Notes: generated by a model not told the origin, from the sequence alone. Positions 44,757 to 53,227 are shown, numbered from the stretch's first letter. The stretch is DNA of 64,000 nucleotides from UBA5336 sp964412785 (GCA_964412785.1 CAYPQD010000009.1:1-64000); one strand, 5' to 3'. Numbers and translations are program-made.

Positions 44757-45962
44757 TCAGCCCTGTTTCAGCTCGTCGAAGGGGACGTCCTTGTCGACGC
44801 GGACGTCGCCGGGCAGGCCGAGGACGCGTTCGGCGATGATGTTCTTCAGGATCTCGTCGGTGCCGCCGGCGATCCGTAGGCCCGGCGCCCACATGAAGCT
44901 CTGCTGGAACAGGGCGTCGTGGGGCATCCGCTCCTCGTCCGTCATCAGGCCGTAATGGTCCTGCATCTCGATCGCCGCATTGCAGATGTCCTGCAGCTGG
45001 TTGGCGGTGATGATCTTGCCGATGGAGGCTTCCGGGCCCGGCGTCTCGCCGCGCGAGAGCGCCGTCTGGGTGCGGAACTTGGTGAGCTTGTAGCCCTGGG
45101 CGGCGACATACCAGTCCGCCAGCATCTGGCGGAAATCGCTGTCTGACAGGGTGCCGGCGGTGCGGGCATAATCCATGATCTCGGCCCAGTCCGGCCCGGG
45201 CGAACCGCCGACGGCGAGGCGCTCATTCATCAGGGTGACGATGGCGACCTTCCAGCCCTGGCCAACCTCGCCGAGGCGGTCGCTGTCGGGGATGCGCACA
45301 TCGGTGAAATAGACCTCGTTGAACTCGCGCCCGCCGGATGCCTGGTGGATCGGGCGCGCTTCGACGCCGGCCTGCTTCATGTCGACGATGAACATGGTCA
45401 GGCCCTTGTGCTTGGGCGCCTTCGGGTCGGTGCGCGCAAGCAGGATGCCATAGTCTGAATAGTGCGCGCCGGAGGTCCAGACCTTCTGGCCGTTGACCAC
45501 CCAATGGTTGCCCTGCTTGACGGCGCGGGTCTTGACGCCCGCAACATCGGAGCCCGCCGCCGGCTCTGAGAACAGCTGGCACCAGATTTCCTCGCCGCGC
45601 AGGGCCGTGTGGACATAGCGGGCCTTGTGCGCATCGGAGCCGAACGCGATGACGGTCGGGATGCACATGCCAAGGCCGATGGTGAACGGGCCTGTCGGGG
45701 CGTCGAAACGGCTTTCCTCCTGATTCCAGATCACCTGCTCGATCGGCGTGCCGCCGCGCCCGCCCATATCCTTCGGCCAGGTGATCTGGGCAAAGCCGGC
45801 ATCGGCCTTCTTGGCCTGCCAGTCCTTGGCGAGGGCCATGAATTCCTCGCCGGAAATGCGCTGGCGCAGGGGCCGGGCACCCTTCGGCTCGAGATTGGCA
45901 TCGAGGAAGGCGCGCGCCTCGGCGCGGAAGGCTGCTTCTTCGTGGGTGTCGTTGAAATCCAT
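44757..45962 (-). CDS. Acyl-CoA dehydrogenase, partner 1
   Basis: 401 residues, FAD acyl-CoA dehydrogenase fold: helical N-terminal domain, beta domain with QLFSEPAAGSDVAGV and WVVNGQKVWTSGA, and C-terminal helices ending GGTDEILKNIIAERVLGLP. Residues such as NERLAVGG lie where acyl-CoA dehydrogenases may carry the catalytic Glu. It follows the second dehydrogenase gene by 43 bases in the same operon, and the two differ as expected for alpha2beta2 heteromeric enzymes known from steroid and bile-acid side-chain degradation. The substrate is unproven. GAGGAG precedes the ATG. Confidence 0.88.
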   Translation of the reverse strand: MDFNDTHEEAAFRAEARAFLDANLEPKGARPLRQRISGEEFMALAKDWQAKKADAGFAQITWPKDMGGRGGTPIEQVIWNQEESRFDAPTGPFTIGLGMCIPTVIAFGSDAHKARYVHTALRGEEIWCQLFSEPAAGSDVAGVKTRAVKQGNHWVVNGQKVWTSGAHYSDYGILLARTDPKAPKHKGLTMFIVDMKQAGVEARPIHQASGGREFNEVYFTDVRIPDSDRLGEVGQGWKVAIVTLMNERLAVGGSPGPDWAEIMDYARTAGTLSDSDFRQMLADWYVAAQGYKLTKFRTQTALSRGETPGPEASIGKIITANQLQDICNAAIEMQDHYGLMTDEERMPHDALFQQSFMWAPGLRIAGGTDEILKNIIAERVLGLPGDVRVDKDVPFDELKQG

Positions 45963-46005
45963 GGTGTGTGTCTCCTCAGATCAAGCCGTTTTCGGACCGG
46001 TCGCC

Positions 46006-47121
46006 CTAAGCCGCATTCTTCCGTTCCAGTGCCGCCACCAGTTTCTCCTTCCAGACCTTGGGCGCGCCGGCCTGGACCGCGAGCAGCTTGGCACGGCGGT
46101 AGAACAGGTGGCAGTCGACCTCCCAGGTGAAGCCCATGCCGCCATGGGTCTGGATGTTCTCCTTCGAGGCGAACCAACAGGCCTCACTGGCCGCGACCCG
46201 CGCCGCGGCGGCCGCCTCGGGCAGTTCCGCCGCATCGGTCGAAAGCGCCCAGGCGCCGTAATAACAGTTTGAGCGGGCAACCTCGTTCTTGACGTACATT
46301 TCCGCAAGCTTGTGCTTGATCGCCTGGTTGCCGCCAATCGGCCGGCCGAATGCATGGCGCGCCTTCGCATAGTCGACGGCCATCTCCTGCGCCCGGCTCG
46401 CCCCGCCAAGCTGTTCGAAGGCAAGCAGGACGGCGGCGCGGTCCAGCAGCGCGTCATTGAGCGCGGCGCCCTCGCCGGCGGTGCCGAGGCGCTCGGCCTT
46501 CGCGCCGGAGAAGGTGATCTCGGCATGCGAACGTGTCGGGTCGAGCGTTCTCACGGGCTTTCGCTCAACGCCCTCCTGTTCGAGTTCCACGAGCACGAGG
46601 CTTGCCCCGGCAGCATCGCCAGCGAGCACAATCGCGTGGGTCGCGATATCGCCGTCCAGAACCGGAACCTTGATGCCGGTCAGCGCATGGCCGTCAAAGC
46701 GCGTCGAGAGCCGCGCCGGGTCGGGATAGCCTGGACCCTCGGAGGCGGCATAGGCGCCGACCACGTCGCCTCTGGCGATCCCCGGCAGGACAGCGGACTT
46801 CTGGGCCTCTGACCCGGCAAGCTTCAGCGCCTCGGCGAGCATATAAACGGTTGAGGAGAACGGCACCGGCGCCAGCGCCCGGCCCATTTCCTCTGCAAGG
46901 ACGCACAGTTCCAGCATGCCAAGCCCGAGCCCGCCATGGTCTTCCGGGATCGCCGTGCCAAGCCAGCCCATCTCCACGATGGCCTGCCACAGCGCCGCAT
47001 GATGGCTGACCTCGGCCTGGTCGAGGACCGTGCGAACTTCGCTGGTCGGACACTTCGCCTGAAGGAATTTCCGCGCCTCGTCGCGCAGGAATTTCTGGTC
47101 TTCGGAAAAGTCGAAATTCAT
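46006..47121 (-). CDS. Acyl-CoA dehydrogenase, partner 2 (possibly non-catalytic subunit)
   Basis: 371 residues starting MNFDFSEDQKFLRDEAR at 47121; the longer frame to 47157 adds 12 unlikely residues. The acyl-CoA dehydrogenase fold is clear (EDHGGLGLGMLELCVLAEEMGRAL, KARHAFGRPIGGNQAIKHKLA, IQTHGGMGFTWEVDCHLFYRRA). The usual C-terminal E-G-T/A loop is replaced by the GMGFTWE segment seen in FadE subunits that hold FAD or CoA but lack the catalytic base. It is transcribed first, then partner 1. Together they probably form one heteromeric dehydrogenase. Confidence 0.85.
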   Translation of the reverse strand: MNFDFSEDQKFLRDEARKFLQAKCPTSEVRTVLDQAEVSHHAALWQAIVEMGWLGTAIPEDHGGLGLGMLELCVLAEEMGRALAPVPFSSTVYMLAEALKLAGSEAQKSAVLPGIARGDVVGAYAASEGPGYPDPARLSTRFDGHALTGIKVPVLDGDIATHAIVLAGDAAGASLVLVELEQEGVERKPVRTLDPTRSHAEITFSGAKAERLGTAGEGAALNDALLDRAAVLLAFEQLGGASRAQEMAVDYAKARHAFGRPIGGNQAIKHKLAEMYVKNEVARSNCYYGAWALSTDAAELPEAAAAARVAASEACWFASKENIQTHGGMGFTWEVDCHLFYRRAKLLAVQAGAPKVWKEKLVAALERKNAA

Positions 47122-47313
47122 GGGGCTGCCGCCTTCTCGTTTCCGTCCCTCAATCACACTCTAGCGCAGTTGACGCGCGCGGAAAGCCCGTGCCGTTGCG
47201 TCAGGGCCTGCGGCAGGATGCGGCGGAACCGTGAAATTCGCAGGTCGGCCTTGACCCGGCAGAAACCGCTTTCTGGCAGGGACAGGGCCGACACCATCAC
47301 GATGGAGCAGGTC

Positions 47314-47898
47314 ATGGCCAAGGCGATCTTCCACAAGAACCAGCGCGTTTATGTCAAGCCGGTCGGCACCTACGCCCTCATCGAGCGGGTGGTCCCGCAC
47401 TGGGTCAAGGATGTGGAGGAGCCCCTTCGGGTCACCTATGATGTCGGGCTGGGGCGCGAATTTTCCGCTGCCGAGCTCGTCTCGGAGGCGACCATGCGCA
47501 AGCGCGACCTCGATGGCGAGGATGACGAGGCCGAACTGGTCGAGCACTGGCGGATCTTCCGGCTCGGCAATTCCTGGCACCAGGGCCAGGACGCCTCGCA
47601 TCACCCGCATCCGGGCACCTTCCCGGTGGTGCGCACCGACGAGAAGGAATGGGGCGGCTGGCGGGTTCCAGGCGCGGAGTATGATCGCGACCCTGCGCGG
47701 ATCGAGCACCAGGCGCGCCTCATCGTCAACGCACCGCACATGCTGCGCCTGTTGCGCAAGTTCCATGAATTCCTCAATCACAACGCCGACCGCCTGCCCG
47801 ACGAGATTGCCAAGGAGGCCAAGCGCTGCCAGGCAATCCTGCGCGACATTTACGACGTCCCGCATGGCGACGCGCCGCAGGTCAGCGCCGCCGAATAG
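47314..47898 (+). CDS. Conserved hypothetical protein, 194 aa
   Basis: Starts MAKAIFHKNQRVYVKPVGTY at 47314 with GGAG 6-9 bases upstream; an in-frame ATG lies 12 bases earlier. The N-terminal third looks like a beta-rich SH3-like segment (VYVKPVGTYALIERVVPHWV, LRVTYDVGLGREFSAAEL), followed by an acidic region (DGEDDEAELVEHWRIFRLGNSW) and a helical tail (HMLRLLRKFHEFLNHNADRLP). No enzyme motif is seen. It looks like a soluble protein of the kind conserved in Caulobacter relatives, but I cannot name the family. It is divergent from the dehydrogenase operon. Confidence 0.75.
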   Translation: MAKAIFHKNQRVYVKPVGTYALIERVVPHWVKDVEEPLRVTYDVGLGREFSAAELVSEATMRKRDLDGEDDEAELVEHWRIFRLGNSWHQGQDASHHPHPGTFPVVRTDEKEWGGWRVPGAEYDRDPARIEHQARLIVNAPHMLRLLRKFHEFLNHNADRLPDEIAKEAKRCQAILRDIYDVPHGDAPQVSAAE

Positions 47899-47900
47899 GC

Positions 47901-48275
47901 TCACACGCCGCGCCGGCGGATGAGCAGCCGGGCAAGGCCCAGCCCGATTGCGACGCCAGCGGCGTTGGCGAGCGCGTCGGCGAGGCTTGGAAAGCGCTGC
48001 CAGGGCGTCACAGCCTGCAGCCCTTCCAGCGCGGCGCCATAAGCGACCAGCAGGAGACCCGCCATCGCCCACCACCGCACCCCGCCGGCAAGTCCCACCG
48101 ACAGGGCCAGGCCGGCATAGGCGAGGGCGTGTTGCAGCTTGTCCAGTCCGGGAAAGCCGGCGCCATCGCCCGGTGGCTTGAGCGACAGCACGGCGATCGC
48201 CGCCGCCAGCAGAACGGCAAGGCCCTGCGCCGCCGAACGGACGCGCCGGGATGGGATGCTGCGCCCTCCTGTCAT
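47901..48275 (-). CDS. VanZ-like membrane protein
   Basis: 124 residues with four membrane helices and the VanZ-family signature: LDKLQHALAYAGLALSVGL (Asp-Lys-x-x-His near the second helix) and LEGLQAVTPWQRFPSLADALANAAGVAIG. VanZ proteins add low-level teicoplanin resistance in some Gram-positives; in proteobacteria the role is unknown. It converges with the 194-residue gene (2-base gap) and is divergent from pepN. Confidence 0.85.
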   Translation of the reverse strand: MTGGRSIPSRRVRSAAQGLAVLLAAAIAVLSLKPPGDGAGFPGLDKLQHALAYAGLALSVGLAGGVRWWAMAGLLLVAYGAALEGLQAVTPWQRFPSLADALANAAGVAIGLGLARLLIRRRGV

Positions 48276-48375
48276 CGCCAGCCCTTGCCTTTACCCCGGA
48301 TTGCGCCCCACCTTGCAGCATACGCCCAGCCGTTTAGACCGGTCCGGCGGGACCGGGAAGGAGCAGGACTTCAAG

Positions 48376-50970
48376 ATGCGAACCGATACGCCGGCGCAGG
48401 TAAGGCTGGCCGACTACGCCCCCTATCCCTTCAAGATTCCCCGCGTGGCGCTCACCATCTCGCTTGATCCGAAGGAAACGCAGGTCACCGCGCTGCTCAG
48501 TATCGAGCGCGCCGAGGCAGGCGGCACCGCGCCGCTGCGCCTTGATGGCGAGCACCTGAACCTGAAGCGCCTTGCGGTCAATGGCCGCACGCTCGCGCCC
48601 GGAGAGTTCGAGATCGACGAGACGGGCCTGACCCTTGCCGGCGCGCCCGATGCCTTCACCCTCGAGACCGTGGTGGAGATCGCACCGGAGGCCAACACAG
48701 CCCTGTCGGGGCTTTATATGTCCGGCGGCCGTTTCTGCAGCCAGTGCGAGGCGGAAGGCTTCCGGCGGATCACCTACTGGCCGGACCGGCCGGATGTGAT
48801 GAGCCGCTTCCATGTCCGCGTGGAGGGCGATGCGGCACGCGAGCCGGTCCTCCTCTCAAACGGCACCCCGGCAGCATCCGGCGCCCTGGCGGAGGGGCGA
48901 CATTTCGCCGAGTGGGACGATCCCTGGCCGAAGCCATCCTATCTTTTTGCCCTGTGCGCCGGCACCTATGACGTCCTGCGCGACACCTTCACCACCTGTT
49001 CCGGCCGCCGGGTCGATCTCGCCATCCACGTCGATCCCGGCGAGGCGTCGCGCGCGGGCTGGGCGATGGACTGCCTGAAACGCTCCATGCGCTGGGACGA
49101 AGAGGTCTATGGCCGGGAATATGACCTCGACGCGTTCAACATCGTTGCTGTGCGCGACTTCAATTTCGGCGCGATGGAGAACAAGGGTCTCAACATCTTC
49201 AACTCCGCCTATGTGCTCGCCGACGAGACGACGGCGACCGACATTGATTTCGAGGCGATCGAGAGCATTGTTGCCCATGAATACTTCCATAACTGGACCG
49301 GCAACCGCATCACCTGCCGCGACTGGTTCCAGCTGTGCCTGAAGGAGGGCCTCACCGTCTTCCGCGACCAGGATTTCTCCGCCGACATGCGCTCAGCCCC
49401 GGTGCAGCGGATCAAGGACGTGACACGCCTGCGCGCGCGCCAGTTTCCCGAGGATGCCGGCCCGCTGGCGCATCCGGTGCGCCCGCAGGCCTTCGCCTCG
49501 ATCGACAATCTCTACACCGCCACGGTTTACGAGAAGGGGGCGGAACTGATTCGCGCCCTGAAGACGCTGATCGGTGCTGACGCCTTCGCCCGCGGCATGG
49601 CGTTGTATTTCGAGCGCTTTGACGGCATGGCGGCCACGATCGAGCACTTCTACAGCTGTTTCGAGGAGGCCGCCGGACGCGACCTTGCCGCGTTCCGTGC
49701 CTGGTATGACCAGCCGGGCACCCCGGAAGTGCGCGTGCGCGAGACCTGGGACGCGGCGACCGGCACGCTTACCATCGGCTTCACCCAGGTGAAGGCCGAC
49801 ACGCCGGACGGGCGCGCCAGGCACTATGTGCCGATCCCGGTCGCCTGCGCCCTGATCGGCGAGGATGGCGCCCATCTGGAGGCCGAGGGCTGGCCCGGCG
49901 GGGAACGCCTCATCGTCCTGGAGGGATATCGAACGCGCATCGCGGTGACGCTTGGCAAGGGGGCGGCGCGGCCGCACCTGTCCGTTCTGCGCGGCTTTTC
50001 CGCGCCGGTGCGCCTTGCCCGAAACCTGCCGCAGTCGGCCCGTCGCCAGCTTGCCGTGCTGGAGAGCGACCCGGTGAGCCAGTGGGACCTCGTCCAGTCG
50101 GTCGCGCGCGAGGAAATCCTCCGCCTCGCCAATGGTGGCCGGCGGCTGAAGCGCGGCGTCGTCGACATGGTCGCTGAGGCCGTTGAGCGGGCTGCGCCGT
50201 CCGATCCGGCCTTTGCCGCCCTGCTGATGCGCTTGCCTGAAACCGGTGAGACCTTTCTGGCCTGCGACCCCGGCGACCCGGTGGCTCTTGAGGATGCGCG
50301 CCGCACCGTCCATCGCGCCCTCGCCCTGCGGCTTGCCGAGTTCGGCGAGCGTGTACTGTTCCGGGCCTCAGCGGCGCCCTTCCGCCCCGATGCCGAGCAG
50401 GCGGGTGAGCGGGCGCTGCGGGCCCAGGCGATTGCCGGCCTTGGCGCGCGCGGTCAGGATCATCGCATCCTCGCCCTGTATGAAAGCGCCCCGAACATGA
50501 CCGAGCAGCTTGCCTGCCTGCGGGCGCTCGCCGAGCGGGAAGGCGAGGCCCGCGAGGCGGCCCTCTCCGGCTTCTATGACCAGTGGGCCGACAACCCGCT
50601 GATCATCGACAAATGGTTCGCCGTGCAGGCGGCCACCGGCACGCTCGACCAGGTCGAGGCGCTGACCCGACACCCGGCCTTCGACCTCAAGAACCCAAAC
50701 CGGGTCAGGGCCGTCGCTGGGGTCTTTGCCATCCAGAACCTCGCCCGGTTCCACGATCCCGGCGGGCGCGGCCACCGCCTGCTCGCCGACATCGCGGAGA
50801 AGGTTGACCGGACCAATCCCGCCATTGCTGCGCGCCTCCTGACCGGGTTCGAACAGTGGCGGCGGCTGACGCCGGAGCCGCGCGAGAGCGCCGCGGCGAC
50901 ACTTCGCCGGCTGAAATCGCTGAACCTGTCGAAGAACGCAGCCGACATAGTCGCACGGGCTGCGGGTTAG
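48376..50970 (+). CDS. pepN: Aminopeptidase N (M1 metallopeptidase)
   Basis: Removes N-terminal residues from peptides in the cytosol. From ATG 48376 the protein has 864 residues. The exopeptidase motif GAMEN is at 265-269, the zinc motif HEYFHNW at 301-307 and the third ligand Glu lies in the following CRDWFQLCLKEGLTVFRD segment. Typical order: beta N-domain, thermolysin-like catalytic domain, Ig-like domain and a helical C-terminal domain. AAGGAG is about 11 bases upstream. Its TAG stop is the first three bases of repeat R2 copy 2. Confidence 0.95.
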   Translation: MRTDTPAQVRLADYAPYPFKIPRVALTISLDPKETQVTALLSIERAEAGGTAPLRLDGEHLNLKRLAVNGRTLAPGEFEIDETGLTLAGAPDAFTLETVVEIAPEANTALSGLYMSGGRFCSQCEAEGFRRITYWPDRPDVMSRFHVRVEGDAAREPVLLSNGTPAASGALAEGRHFAEWDDPWPKPSYLFALCAGTYDVLRDTFTTCSGRRVDLAIHVDPGEASRAGWAMDCLKRSMRWDEEVYGREYDLDAFNIVAVRDFNFGAMENKGLNIFNSAYVLADETTATDIDFEAIESIVAHEYFHNWTGNRITCRDWFQLCLKEGLTVFRDQDFSADMRSAPVQRIKDVTRLRARQFPEDAGPLAHPVRPQAFASIDNLYTATVYEKGAELIRALKTLIGADAFARGMALYFERFDGMAATIEHFYSCFEEAAGRDLAAFRAWYDQPGTPEVRVRETWDAATGTLTIGFTQVKADTPDGRARHYVPIPVACALIGEDGAHLEAEGWPGGERLIVLEGYRTRIAVTLGKGAARPHLSVLRGFSAPVRLARNLPQSARRQLAVLESDPVSQWDLVQSVAREEILRLANGGRRLKRGVVDMVAEAVERAAPSDPAFAALLMRLPETGETFLACDPGDPVALEDARRTVHRALALRLAEFGERVLFRASAAPFRPDAEQAGERALRAQAIAGLGARGQDHRILALYESAPNMTEQLACLRALAEREGEAREAALSGFYDQWADNPLIIDKWFAVQAATGTLDQVEALTRHPAFDLKNPNRVRAVAGVFAIQNLARFHDPGGRGHRLLADIAEKVDRTNPAIAARLLTGFEQWRRLTPEPRESAAATLRRLKSLNLSKNAADIVARAAG

Positions 50971-51052
50971 GGCGGTTTCCGATCAGATTGACCCGCCCGG
51001 CAGGGTGTATTGTGTGCTTGGCGAGGATCAAGCCGGGCTGGACGCGGGCATC
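50968..51052 (+). repeat. Dispersed repeat R2, copy 2
   Basis: TAGGGCGGTTTCCGATCAGA and onward match copy 1 at 3829-3914. It starts on the pepN stop codon (50968-50970) and occupies the pepN side of the pepN-murB convergent gap. About 75 bases of unremarkable sequence separate it from repeat R1 copy C. Together R2 and R1 fill most of this gap. Confidence 0.6.
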
Positions 51053-51138
51053 CTTAGAGCCGTGCGACGCGGCCGCAGCGCAAAGGATACCTCAGCGCGC
51101 TGCCTCAAAGGGCCAGGTCAAAACACTCACTCGGAACC

Positions 51139-51211
51139 GATCCCTTGCCCTGCGCTGCGTGGATCGGTCCCGATCCATGCAGCTGGGTATCATCCGCGCA
51201 CATTGGTATTA
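51139..51211 (+). repeat. Dispersed repeat R1, copy C (truncated, chimeric)
   Basis: 51139-51190 matches the right half of R1, with its hairpin GCTGCGTGGATCGG / CCGATCCATGCAGC (51154-51167 and 51170-51183) ending in GGGTAT. It is followed directly by CATCCGCGCACATTGGTAT (51191-51209), which is the left end of R1 in inverted orientation. So a right half and an inverted left end are joined. A GGAACCGATCCCTTGC stretch at 51133-51148 is also the inverse of part of copy D. The inverted end encodes the last residues and stop of murB. Confidence 0.75.
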
Positions 51212-52161
51212 GCGGAGGTTGCCTCCGGCAGGCGCCCGATCCGGCGCACCTCCCAGCGCAGGGACACGCCACTCGTCTCCAGCACCCGTGCGCGCACCAG
51301 TTCGCCGAGCGCCTCCAGCTCGGCGGCAGTCGCCTCGCCCGTGTTCACCAGGAAGTTGCAGTGCTTGTCCGACACCCGGGCACCGCCGACCCGCAGGCCG
51401 CGGCAACCGGCGGCATCGATCAAGCGCCACGCGCTTCGCGGGTCCGGTGTGCCCGGCGGATCGGGATTGGCGAAGGTGGAGCCTGAGGTCTTCTCCCGGA
51501 TCGGCTGGCTTTCGCCCCGTTGCACCTGCAGGGCGGCGATCTCTGCGGCGATCCTGTCGGCATCGCCCGTGCCGCTGGCCCGGAGCGTGAGCGCGGTGAC
51601 GATGACGTCCTCCGGCAGGGCCGAATGGCGATAGCCGAGATCGAGGTCCGCAGCAGGCAGTGTCACCGGCTCACCGCCGCGGGTCACGCCGTCGACCGCC
51701 ACCAGGACGTCCGACAGCTCGCGCCCATAGCAGCCGGCATTGGTCCGCACTGCCCCGCCCAGTGTGCCGGGAATGCCGGACAGAAAGGCGAGCCCTTCAA
51801 GGCCCTCGCGGGCGGCGGTCCGTGCGACCTGAACGTCAAGCGCGCCCGCCCCCACCCGCAGCATGGTCTCACCGGTCCGCTCCACCGCGCCCCAGCCCTT
51901 GCCGGCGAGCCGGATGACCAGCCCTTCGACGCCGCCATCGCGCACGATCACGTTCGAGCCGACGCCGAGCACGGTGACGGGCACGGTCTCCGGCAGAGCC
52001 TGCAACGCGCCGGCGAGGTCGGCGGCATCGGCAGGCAGGAAGAGCGCATCAGCCGGTCCGCCTACCCGGAACCACGTATAGGGCGCCAGTGTGGCGCCGG
52101 CGATCAGCGTGCCACGGACCGGTGAAAGGCGGTCGGGATCAAAGGCCATGGCCTTTCGCAT
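51190..52161 (-). CDS. murB: UDP-N-acetylenolpyruvoylglucosamine reductase
   Basis: FAD/NADPH enzyme that completes UDP-N-acetylmuramate. Motifs: TWFRVGGPADAL, VLGVGSNVIVRDGG (FAD), FLSGIPGTLGGAVRTNAGCYG, the catalytic-Ser SGSTFANPD, and the C-terminal LRWEVRRIG with its catalytic Glu. The start is taken at 52161 (MRKAMAFDP); 52149 is equally possible; the frame to 52320 is a ddl-leader shadow. After the normal end (WEVRRIG) the protein has a tail RLPEATSANTNVRG whose last residues and TGA come from repeat R1. Unusually, murB points away from ddl-ftsQAZ. Confidence 0.92.
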   Translation of the reverse strand: MRKAMAFDPDRLSPVRGTLIAGATLAPYTWFRVGGPADALFLPADAADLAGALQALPETVPVTVLGVGSNVIVRDGGVEGLVIRLAGKGWGAVERTGETMLRVGAGALDVQVARTAAREGLEGLAFLSGIPGTLGGAVRTNAGCYGRELSDVLVAVDGVTRGGEPVTLPAADLDLGYRHSALPEDVIVTALTLRASGTGDADRIAAEIAALQVQRGESQPIREKTSGSTFANPDPPGTPDPRSAWRLIDAAGCRGLRVGGARVSDKHCNFLVNTGEATAAELEALGELVRARVLETSGVSLRWEVRRIGRLPEATSANTNVRG

Positions 52162-52318
52162 AGGGCCAATTCCGACCGGGTTGAACCACCCGGCGGCAGC
52201 CTGTTGGGGGATTGGCTGCGCGGCGCCGCTGGCGTGCGCGCTCACGGCTTGGCAACTTCGGGCGGGCAAGGATGGGTCCATGCCGGGTTGGCGGGCATGC
52301 CAGGGAAAGGACAAGGCC

Positions 52319-53227
52319 ATGAAGCGCGTCGCGGTGATCTATGGCGGCTGGTCGTCGGAGCGTGAGATTTCGCTCTCCTCCGGCACCCAGATGGCGCGCG
52401 CCGCCCGCGCGGCCGGCTATGACGTGGTCGAGATTGACGCCACGCGCGACCTTGCCAGCCAGCTTCGCGATGCCGCGCCCGACGTGGTGCTGAACGGCCT
52501 GCACGGCCCCTGGGGCGAGGATGGCTGCGTGCAGGGCCTGCTGGAGGTCATGGGCCTTGCCTACAGCCATTCCGGCGTCGCGGCCTCCGCCGTGGCGATG
52601 GACAAGCGCAAGGCGAAGGCGGTCTATGCCCAGCATGGCATGGACATCGCCAGGGATGTCGCGGTCACCCGCGCGGAGGCGGCCGCCGCCCACCCGCTCG
52701 CGCCGCCCTATGTGATCAAGCCGGTGGCGGAGGGCTCGAGCTTCGGCGTCGTGATCGTGCGCGACGGGGCGAATGGTCCGGCCCGCCAGATCCTTCACGA
52801 CGACTGGGCCTATGGCGACCGCCTGATGGCGGAGGAATTCATCCCAGGGCGCGAGCTGTCAGTCGGCGTGATGGGCGATCGCGCCCTGGCGGTTACCGAG
52901 ATCACCACATTAAGGGAGTTTTACGACTTCGACGCGAAGTATGCGGCTGGTGGATCGCGCCATGTGGTGCCTGCCGACCTGCCCGATGCGATCACGCAGC
53001 GTGCGCTGGAGGAAAGCCTGAGGGCGCACCGGGCGCTTGGCTGTCGCGGCGTGACGCGATCGGATTTTCGCTTTGATGAGGAGGCCGACCGGCTCGTGAT
53101 CCTTGAGACGAACACCCAGCCCGGAATGACGCCGACCTCGCTCGTCCCCGAGCAGGCCGCCTGGCTCGGCATGCCGTTCGAGGACCTGGTTGCCTGGATG
53201 ATCGAGGACGCCTCATGCGACAGGTAA
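52319..53227 (+). CDS. ddl: D-alanine--D-alanine ligase
   Basis: ATP-grasp enzyme that makes D-Ala-D-Ala for the peptidoglycan stem. From ATG 52319 (AAGGA upstream) 302 residues: VAVIYGGWSSEREISLSSG, LHGPWGEDGCVQGLLE, the ATP-binding PPYVIKPVAEGSSFGV, and the metal-ligand end VILETNTQPGMTPTSLVPEQA. First gene of ddl-ftsQ-ftsA-ftsZ-lpxC. It contains a TTAA-N7-TTAC element (52910-52924) that uses rare TTA and AGG codons, perhaps the ftsQA promoter control site. Confidence 0.95.
   Translation: MKRVAVIYGGWSSEREISLSSGTQMARAARAAGYDVVEIDATRDLASQLRDAAPDVVLNGLHGPWGEDGCVQGLLEVMGLAYSHSGVAASAVAMDKRKAKAVYAQHGMDIARDVAVTRAEAAAAHPLAPPYVIKPVAEGSSFGVVIVRDGANGPARQILHDDWAYGDRLMAEEFIPGRELSVGVMGDRALAVTEITTLREFYDFDAKYAAGGSRHVVPADLPDAITQRALEESLRAHRALGCRGVTRSDFRFDEEADRLVILETNTQPGMTPTSLVPEQAAWLGMPFEDLVAWMIEDASCDR
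52910..52924 (+). promoter_or_regulatory. CtrA-like box inside ddl, upstream of ftsQ
   Basis: TTAAGGGAGTTTTAC is a TTAA-N7-TTAC element 291 bases before the ftsQ start. It agrees at 12 of 15 bases with the box before ftsZ (55338). It forces a TTA leucine and an AGG arginine codon into GC-rich ddl. In Caulobacter, CtrA activates ftsQA from a promoter near this place; whether CtrA binds here is inferred. Confidence 0.55.
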
